Origin: an uncultured Ruminococcus sp.
GTDB taxonomy: Bacteria; Bacillota; Clostridia; Oscillospirales; Ruminococcaceae
NCBI GenBank assembly: GCA_947174965.1
Contig: CAMWKY010000032.1
Location: 1 to 12,059 of the forward strand
Length of the DNA stretch: 12,059 nucleotides
Direction: 5' to 3'
The notes beneath the pieces are model-generated. The model saw nothing but the letters and a program-made list of their open reading frames with translations. It made no database searches and was not told the DNA's origin. The translations under genes and the position numbers were made by a program. The number at the start of each line of letters is the position of its first letter. Position 1 is the stretch's first letter. Below are positions 7,341 to 12,059 of the stretch, piece by piece.

Positions 7341-9758
7341 TTAATCTCCGCCGTCATATATTCTAAACTCAATTTCAACAGTTGTACCGACGGGACAACT
7401 CTCGCCAGCCGCTGGTGACTGCTTTGAAACAACTGCACCTTCTCTATGGATTGATGCACCAGTTGCAACATAATTAAGACGGCTGTATACAATTGCATCG
7501 TTTGCAATTTCAGGAGTAGCACCGAACAAATCAGGTACAACTGTATATTCAATCTCTGAATTTGTATCCGTATAAAGATATACCTTACCACCCTTTGCAA
7601 TAATTGAGCCTGTAATCGGAGACTGTGCTACAACTGTCGCTCCTGAGCCTATAACTTCAGGTTCAGCAGCACCCAAGCCCTCAAGAGTAGTTTTTGCATC
7701 TGCAATTGATGCACCCTCAAGCAGCGGGACTTTTATATCAAGCTCTGCGAGTTCCTGTTCTGTATATTCAGGACTTATGCCAATATACGGCAGAACATCT
7801 GCGAGAATATCTCTTGCTGTAGGTACTGCAATCTGACTACCATAGTAATTATTGCCATTATTTTTATAATCAGGCATATCAGCAAGTACAAGAAGTATTA
7901 TTTCGGGGTCGTTTGCAGGAGCAAAACAGCAATAAGATGCTCCGTATTCCTGTTCTTCTGCATTTTCTTCTGAATCAGGCGAGGAAGTACTATTTTTTGC
8001 AGTTTCAGAAAGTCTTTGAGATGTTCCCGATTTTCCGCCTATTGAATAGCCCTTTATTGTAACATTGCTGTCAATGGCAACATGATAAAGTGAATCACGC
8101 ATTATATCTGATGTTTCTGCTGATACAACCTGCCTGCGAACTTTTCGTTCATTCTTTAAAATAATGTTTCCGTCTTCATCAAGAATTTTCTCCACAACAT
8201 AAGGTTGTAAAAGATAACCGCCATTTATAGCCGCACAATATGATGTAATCATTTCAAGCGGAGTTATTGTGTGATTCTGTCCGATTGATGACATACCTAA
8301 ATCAATATCATACATTTCACCAACTTTTTTCTGTACTCCTCCTGATTCAGCAGGCAGGTCAATTCCTGTAGGCTCACGCAAGCCGAATGCTTCATAATAA
8401 TACAAAAATTTATCCGCACCAAGTCTTTCACCGATTTCCATAAATGCAGGGTTGCAGGAATGTGTCAAAGCCTCCTGATATGTCTGTGCAAGATGTCCGC
8501 CTGTTTTATGACAGTTTACAGGGCGAGGCATTCCCTCATATTGTTTGAAACCCGGACAATAGAAAGAATCTCTCTGCCTGTCAATAAGATTTTCCTCAAA
8601 TGCCGCCGCACTTGTGATAACCTTGAATACCGAACCCGGTTCATATACTTCCGTAACACATTTATTTCTCCATTGAGTTTCTCTTGCCTGACCTTGTATT
8701 TTGCTGTATTCTGCATCATCAGATGTATTTTTAAGTATTTTCTCAATAGAAGCATCGGCAACTTCATAAGGATTATTCAAATCATAGCTCGGATATTGTG
8801 CCATTGCATAAACTGCACCTGTTTTTGCATTCATAAGAATTGCACAACTTCTGTTCTTTATCATGTATTCTTCTGACATTTCTTTAAGATACTTTTCAAG
8901 CATATACTGAATATTCATATCAAGAGTAAGATAAATGTCATTGCCATTTTGTGCAGGATAAGTTTTTGAATATCTGTAAGGGAGTTCATTTCCGTTTGAA
9001 TCTTTGGCGGAAATTGTACGTCCGTCCGTTCCTGAAAGATAATCATCATAATATGCTTCTATTCCGTACATACCGTAACCGTCGGCAGCAGTAAAGCCGA
9101 TAACAGATGCAGCAAGCTCATTCTGTGGATAGTAACGCTTTGTATCCTCTGAAACATGAAGACTTGTAAGCCCATACTGATTGAACAGTTCAAGAACTTC
9201 ATCAGCAATCGGCTTTTCAACCTGTTCCTGTAACCTGCTGTACTGGTTGTCTGCCTCCATAGCCTTTGTAACTATTTCGGCAGTTATACCAAGTTTTCCC
9301 GAAAGTACAGATATAGCTTCCTCACGGAATGCATCAGCAGAGGACGGCAATGTCTCCTCAATTATAACCTGAACTTCTTCACCATTTTCATTCGTCGTTG
9401 TCTGAACAGCAGGCTTATATGTACCATTTTTTATCTGTGCATTACGCTCGTCAATGCGTTTCTGTAAGTTTTTCATATCCTTTTTGAATTGTGTAGGGTC
9501 AAGAAAAACTTTATATACAGAAGCACTTTTTGCAAGTGCTGTTCCATGTGAATCATAGATAGAACCACGATGAGCAGATATTTTAATTGAACCGAAATGC
9601 TGGTCATTTGCCATAGCCTGATATTTTTCGTTTTCAATTACTGATATTTTGAAAAAATTTCTTGCCACAACAAAAAACAATCCAAGAAAAACAAGTGTCA
9701 TAAATGATTTTGCACGTCTTTTCATAGATGTTGAGGGGATGTTATTGTTATTCGCCAT
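7341..9758 (-). CDS. ftsI: Class B penicillin-binding protein (FtsI/PbpB/SpoVD type) with two PASTA domains
   Basis: Septal DD-transpeptidase that cross-links peptidoglycan and pairs with the SEDS glycosyltransferase. From the ATG at 9758, preceded by GGAGT (9763-9767), it has 805 residues: membrane helix about 17-37, dimerisation domain with RGSIYD (64-69), and transpeptidase domain with the active-site S376-V-F-K379, SCN (434-436) and KSGT (576-579). Two C-terminal PASTA domains follow (about 676-730 and 738-800). It is long for this family. Extra length comes from a polar insert with repeated Glu and Thr (about 115-140) and a Ser/Glu-rich stretch (about 587-605) just after KSGT. An in-frame ATG at 9824 would add 22 residues, but it has no well-spaced ribosome site. 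Two PASTA domains favour a PbpB/PBP2x-like division role, although some SpoVD proteins also carry PASTA. It heads the downstream run of genes. Confidence 0.94.
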   Translation of the reverse strand: MANNNNIPSTSMKRRAKSFMTLVFLGLFFVVARNFFKISVIENEKYQAMANDQHFGSIKISAHRGSIYDSHGTALAKSASVYKVFLDPTQFKKDMKNLQKRIDERNAQIKNGTYKPAVQTTTNENGEEVQVIIEETLPSSADAFREEAISVLSGKLGITAEIVTKAMEADNQYSRLQEQVEKPIADEVLELFNQYGLTSLHVSEDTKRYYPQNELAASVIGFTAADGYGMYGIEAYYDDYLSGTDGRTISAKDSNGNELPYRYSKTYPAQNGNDIYLTLDMNIQYMLEKYLKEMSEEYMIKNRSCAILMNAKTGAVYAMAQYPSYDLNNPYEVADASIEKILKNTSDDAEYSKIQGQARETQWRNKCVTEVYEPGSVFKVITSAAAFEENLIDRQRDSFYCPGFKQYEGMPRPVNCHKTGGHLAQTYQEALTHSCNPAFMEIGERLGADKFLYYYEAFGLREPTGIDLPAESGGVQKKVGEMYDIDLGMSSIGQNHTITPLEMITSYCAAINGGYLLQPYVVEKILDEDGNIILKNERKVRRQVVSAETSDIMRDSLYHVAIDSNVTIKGYSIGGKSGTSQRLSETAKNSTSSPDSEENAEEQEYGASYCCFAPANDPEIILLVLADMPDYKNNGNNYYGSQIAVPTARDILADVLPYIGISPEYTEQELAELDIKVPLLEGASIADAKTTLEGLGAAEPEVIGSGATVVAQSPITGSIIAKGGKVYLYTDTNSEIEYTVVPDLFGATPEIANDAIVYSRLNYVATGASIHREGAVVSKQSPAAGESCPVGTTVEIEFRIYDGGD

Positions 9759-9777
9759 AAAAACTCCTTTCCATAAA

Positions 9778-9861
9778 GATGTCATTTTCATGCAGATAAA
9801 TAGAATAAGGCAGGGTAATTCCATGCCCCGCCTATGACATCTCCTTTATATATATGATGTC
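9778..9861 (-). promoter_or_regulatory. Structured leader before the PBP gene, with competing stems
   Basis: Three short complementary blocks lie just upstream of the PBP ribosome site. In the minus-strand RNA, GACAUC (9856-9861) can pair with GAUGUC (9836-9841), while GAUGUCAU (9834-9841) pairs perfectly with AUGACAUC (9778-9785), giving 9 pairs when extended to 9842/9777. The middle block cannot pair with both. Between the second and third blocks lies an 8-pair hairpin AGGCGGGG/CCCUGCCU (9826-9833 with 9808-9815, one G-U, 10-base loop) followed by a U-rich stretch, which resembles a weak terminator. The layout resembles an attenuator, but this is inferred from base pairing only, and no known riboswitch class is recognised. 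Confidence 0.35.
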
Positions 9862-9899
9862 TTTAAAATAGATACCACGAAAAAACAAATTTTTCTGAA

Positions 9900-9935
9900 C
9901 GGAGCTGTTGTCTGTCTATACAAAAAACAGCTCCG
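9900..9935. other. Perfect 10-bp inverted repeat between ftsL and the PBP gene
   Basis: CGGAGCTGTT (9900-9909) and AACAGCTCCG (9926-9935) are exact complements separated by 16 bases. As RNA this is a stable hairpin. On the minus strand, transcription past ftsL would meet it about 120 bases after the stop codon. The next bases are TTCAG followed by A-rich and then T-rich sequence, not an immediate T run, so it is not a textbook Rho-independent terminator. It may be a weak terminator, an mRNA-end stabiliser, or an operator. Confidence 0.55.
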
Positions 9936-9979
9936 ATTAATATTCCGACCACTCGTTGTATCTCCATGTTCTACATTAC

Positions 9980-10012
9980 TGCCGACAGTTATATATCTCT
10001 GTTTTGCCGACA
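9980..10012. repeat. Pair of TGCCGACA direct repeats 25 bp apart
   Basis: TGCCGACA occurs at 9980-9987 and again at 10005-10012 on the plus strand, in the noncoding gap after ftsL. An 8-base pair of repeats in a 296-bp gap could be regulator sites upstream of the PBP operon, but chance is also possible. Apart from this and the inverted repeats listed separately, I see no gene in 9759-10054. Confidence 0.3.
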
Positions 10013-10054
10013 TTTCAGATTATAAGGGCAGTTTTTATTATATTTATATTTGTA

Positions 10055-10549
10055 CTACCCTCTGAAATATTCCACACAATTATCAAAAAATCTCTTGAAT
10101 TTTGCAAGCAGACTCTCATCTTGTTCCGGAATATTTACCACGTCATCGGTCTGTATCTCAATGTACTGAATCTGCGATGAATCTATCCTTTGCATTCCAA
10201 GAACATTTTCGGCATAATCCTCAACGTTTTTAGCAGACATCTTGCTGTCAAGTTCTGATTGAAGCCTGACATTTTCAGCCTGAGCAAGATTAAGCTCGCT
10301 ATTAAGCTCCGAAACCCTGTTATACATGGTGTTTCGTCTGTCAAGGCTGTAAATAACAGCACCAAGCATTATAACCGCCAAAGCAGACACAAGAACGATA
10401 GAAAACAATGAACCGGTCTTGACTTCTGTACTTTCAACATCAATATCGGCTTTTTTTTCTGTTTCTTTTTTCTCTTTGATTTCGTCCGAACTTTCAATAA
10501 CTTCACCGCTTAAAAATTCAACGGCTTCCTGAGAATCTATTTCAGCCAC
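10055..10549 (-). CDS. ftsL: Cell division protein FtsL-like (septum formation initiator family)
   Basis: Small bitopic divisome protein that, in the family, forms a coiled-coil complex with DivIC/FtsB and FtsQ/DivIB to activate septal synthesis. The 164 residues comprise a charged cytoplasmic tail rich in Glu, Asp and Lys (1-45), one membrane helix (about 47-69), a coiled coil (about 72-104), a segment ending ENVLGMQRIDSSQIQYIEI (about 114-132) typical of FtsL/DivIC proteins, and an acidic then amphipathic C-terminus. Primary sequence of FtsL is poorly conserved; the call rests on topology, this segment, and position between rsmH and the class B PBP. The start is GTG, overlapping the rsmH stop by 8 bp, with GGAG (10561-10564) 11 bases upstream inside rsmH, so translation is probably coupled. 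DivIC is the alternative name to consider. Confidence 0.8.
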   Translation of the reverse strand: MAEIDSQEAVEFLSGEVIESSDEIKEKKETEKKADIDVESTEVKTGSLFSIVLVSALAVIMLGAVIYSLDRRNTMYNRVSELNSELNLAQAENVRLQSELDSKMSAKNVEDYAENVLGMQRIDSSQIQYIEIQTDDVVNIPEQDESLLAKFKRFFDNCVEYFRG

Positions 10550-11486
10550 TAAAATCCGAACTCCTTTCTATCACTCTTAACCTGGCACTTCTGCTTCTGT
10601 TGTTTTTTTCAAGCTCACTCTGAGCTGCCTCAATAGGCTTTCTGTTCACAAGTTTACCCTGTGGCTTGTGTCCACAGATACACTGTGGAAAATCAGGCGG
10701 ACATATACAGCCTTTACACCACTCCGCAAATCTCTGCTTGACAATTCTGTCCTCCAGAGAATGAAAAGTGATAACGGCAAGCCTGCCTTGCGGTTTCAGA
10801 CAATTAAAAGCCTTGTCAAGTCCTTCTGATAAATGGTCGAACTCTCCGTTTACAGCAATTCTTATTGCCTGAAAAGTTTTTTTACAGGGATTTTTGTCTC
10901 TGCGTGCTTTCTGCGGTACACTTTCTCTTATAATATCTGCAAGCTGATTTGTTGTTTCTATCGGTGAAACTGCTCTTGCTCTGATAATATTTGAGGCTAT
11001 CCGACGTGAAAATTTTTCCTCGCCAAACTCAAAAATTATATTTGCAAGCTGTTGCTCCGAAAACTTGTTTACAACGTCAGCTGCACTCATACCAGTTTTA
11101 CTCATTCTCATATCAAGAGGAGCATCAACAGCATGATAAGAAAAACCTCTGCTTTCTTTATCTAACTGATACGACGATACACCCAAATCCATGAGTATTC
11201 CGTCAACTTCACTTATTTCAAGTTCGGACAGAACAGAATCAAGCTCCGAATAATTCCGGTGAATGACTTTTGCATTGCTGAACTTAGCCAGTCTTTCAGA
11301 TGCTGTTTCTACAGCATCAGGGTCACGGTCAAGCGCAATAAGTCTGCCCCTTTCACTCAATTTTGCAGCAATTGCAGAGGAATGTCCGCCGCCGCCTGCG
11401 GTACAGTCAACGTATATACCGTCAGGGTTAATGTTAAGTCCCTGAATACATTCATCAAGCAGAACAGGTATATGTTTAAATTCCAT
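10542..11486 (-). CDS. rsmH: 16S rRNA (cytosine-1402-N4)-methyltransferase RsmH (MraW)
   Basis: SAM-dependent enzyme that methylates N4 of C1402 in the decoding centre of 16S rRNA; it is usually the first or second gene of dcw clusters. The product has 314 residues, normal for the family. Seen: HIPVLLDECI (5-14), the SAM motif DCTAGGGGHS (27-36), LDRDP (52-56), DGILMDLGVSS (95-105), RGFSYHAVDAPLDMRM (113-128), FQAIRIAVNGE (205-215) and ITFHSLEDRIVK (239-250). A Cys cluster CKGCIC...CIC (257-271), common in Gram-positive RsmH, follows. The ATG at 11486 has GGAGT 6 bases upstream (11493-11497); an in-frame ATG at 11516 would add ten residues without a good ribosome site. No mraZ precedes it, though that is the common neighbour. 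Confidence 0.97.
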   Translation of the reverse strand: MEFKHIPVLLDECIQGLNINPDGIYVDCTAGGGGHSSAIAAKLSERGRLIALDRDPDAVETASERLAKFSNAKVIHRNYSELDSVLSELEISEVDGILMDLGVSSYQLDKESRGFSYHAVDAPLDMRMSKTGMSAADVVNKFSEQQLANIIFEFGEEKFSRRIASNIIRARAVSPIETTNQLADIIRESVPQKARRDKNPCKKTFQAIRIAVNGEFDHLSEGLDKAFNCLKPQGRLAVITFHSLEDRIVKQRFAEWCKGCICPPDFPQCICGHKPQGKLVNRKPIEAAQSELEKNNRSRSARLRVIERSSDFSG

Positions 11487-11527
11487 AAAAAAACTCCTTG
11501 TAATCCGTATAAACAAACAAGCCGTAT

Positions 11528-11555
11528 ATTCTACAGCTCATATTGAAATATACAA
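11528..11555 (-). promoter_or_regulatory. Candidate proximal rsmH promoter
   Basis: On the minus strand TTGTAT (11550-11555) is followed after 16 bases by TAGAAT (11528-11533). The -10 box matches five of six consensus bases, the -35 only three. Transcription would begin near 11521, giving rsmH a leader of about 35 bases, which is a sensible length. AT-rich DNA often contains such matches by chance. Confidence 0.35.
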
Positions 11556-11562
11556 ACTTAAT

Positions 11563-11604
11563 AACAAAAGCACTTTTCGGAATATTCCTTAAATGCTTTT
11601 TGTT
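11563..11604. repeat. Imperfect inverted repeat enclosing a 10-bp palindrome
   Basis: AACAAAAGCA (11563-11572) and TGCTTTTTGTT (11594-11604) are complementary apart from one extra base, and they surround the perfect palindrome GGAATATTCC (11579-11588). A hairpin is possible on either strand; on the plus strand the 3' arm is T-rich and terminator-like. It lies just upstream of the candidate proximal promoter, so it may close a transcript arriving from further upstream or bind a regulator. Confidence 0.4.
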
Positions 11605-11697
11605 TCAGCAAAGTCTTGTTTTTCAGTTCTGATGAATGATTTATTATGCATACAGAGTGATTTTTTCAGACTTCGCATTTTCTCTGAAACCGCAAAT

Positions 11698-11722
11698 CTG
11701 CATAATGCAGAATACGTATTCT
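11698..11722. repeat. Two overlapping palindromes upstream of rsmH
   Basis: CTGCATAATGCAG (11698-11710) is a perfect inverted repeat about a central base, and AGAATACGTATTCT (11709-11722) is a perfect 14-base palindrome. They share two bases. Perfect palindromes of this size are typical of sites for dimeric DNA-binding proteins. They lie between the distal and proximal promoter candidates, about 215 bp upstream of the rsmH start. Confidence 0.45.
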
Positions 11723-11942
11723 TTGAATATAACTTGTCCGAACGAATAAAACTGATGTCCTGAAATTTAATGTCTCAACCGTAAATCCAATCACACCGAC
11801 TGCAATTCAAAGGACTGATTTGCAGAAAACAGGCACTATAGTTTTTATCATGCAAAAGAAAAATATTGTCATGTTATTCTGTCGTTTCTCTTATCTTATG
11901 CACTCTGTAAACTAAATACAGCCTTTTACAATCCCATAATTC

Positions 11943-11971
11943 ATTATAACTCATTCGTCAAAATTTTACAA
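11943..11971 (-). promoter_or_regulatory. Predicted distal sigma-A promoter upstream of rsmH
   Basis: On the minus strand TTGTAA (11966-11971) is followed after exactly 17 bases by the perfect -10 hexamer TATAAT (11943-11948). The predicted start is near 11936, leading toward rsmH with a leader of about 450 bases, or toward an unrecognised small RNA in between. Confidence 0.5.
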
Positions 11972-12059
11972 TACTTAATTTCCACAATTTTAAACTGAAT
12001 TTCAAAAAAATTTTTGTGCAGTTTGCTTTAAAAATATTTTTGGTCTTTGAGATGGGTCT

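Larger units (their letters stand above)
11487..12059. other. Region upstream of rsmH without a convincing gene
   Basis: No reading frame of persuasive length or family resemblance is visible on either strand over about 573 bp. The DNA is very AT-rich, especially 11940-12059, which holds the 12-base palindrome AAAAATATTTTT (12030-12041). The stretch contains two candidate minus-strand promoters and several palindromes, listed separately. Transcription from the distal promoter would give rsmH a leader of about 450 bases. mraZ, the transcription factor gene that often opens the cluster, is not here. No known structured RNA is recognised. Confidence 0.6.

Noticed and set aside
9759..9824. N-terminal extension of the PBP from an in-frame ATG at 9824, adding 22 hydrophobic residues
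   Set aside because: The nearest GGAG (9841-9844) is 16 bases from that ATG, whereas the ATG at 9758 has a well-placed GGAGT. The normal membrane helix comes after 9758.
11641..11700. Short hairpin TTTCAGA/TCTGAAA upstream of rsmH
   Set aside because: Seven-base arms with a 12-base loop and no T-run are not enough for a separate terminator or RNA call in such AT-rich DNA.
11644..11703. A 19-codon minus-strand frame (starting MQICGFREN) upstream of rsmH
   Set aside because: It has no ribosome site and no recognised family. It is too short to separate from chance, and it does not resemble MraZ.
12001..12059. Very A/T-rich palindromes at the right edge, as a possible terminator of an upstream gene
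   Set aside because: They lack a GC-rich stem, and the upstream gene is outside the window, so a terminator cannot be supported.
1..12059. CRISPR arrays, tRNA or rRNA genes, insertion sequences, phage or defence genes
   Set aside because: None seen on either strand. The only clear tandem repeats are the in-frame units in ftsQ.

Overview
This window is a division and cell wall (dcw) gene cluster from a low-GC Gram-positive bacterium. All nine protein genes lie on the minus strand, so transcription runs from right to left. The best guess is a member of the class Clostridia, perhaps a Ruminococcus/Oscillospiraceae-type organism. The reasons are the AT-rich sequence, strong GGAG Shine-Dalgarno sites before almost every gene, a class B penicillin-binding protein with two C-terminal PASTA domains, a DivIB-type FtsQ, and murA placed between murG and ftsQ. 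The genus is inferred from gene order and protein style, not from a search.

Layout in transcription order: about 573 bp without a convincing gene (11487-12059), which holds a candidate distal promoter, a candidate proximal promoter and several palindromes; rsmH (16S rRNA methyltransferase) and ftsL, which overlap by 8 bp; a 296 bp gap (9759-10054) rich in inverted repeats; then a tight run of seven genes: class B PBP, murE, mraY, ftsW/spoVE-type SEDS protein, murG, murA and ftsQ/divIB. Spacing inside that run is 5 to 51 bp. After ftsQ a good sigma-A-type promoter points out of the left edge, probably toward the next gene of the cluster.

Together the products cover cytoplasmic precursor synthesis (MurA first step, MurE third amino acid), the lipid steps (MraY makes lipid I, MurG makes lipid II), septal polymerisation and cross-linking (SEDS protein plus class B PBP), and the divisome scaffold (FtsL, FtsQ/DivIB). 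MurE carries the DNPR motif of meso-diaminopimelate ligases. The steps between (MurB, MurC, MurD, MurF) are not encoded here, nor is MraZ.

Most of the window is ordinary conserved machinery. The unusual points are the C-terminal tail of FtsQ (a Thr-rich linker followed by five tandem YDYNDYG heptapeptides encoded by near-identical 21-bp DNA repeats), a possible switchable RNA leader before the PBP gene, and the palindrome-rich region upstream of rsmH. I see no clear evidence for a wholly new system; these three are the places to look.
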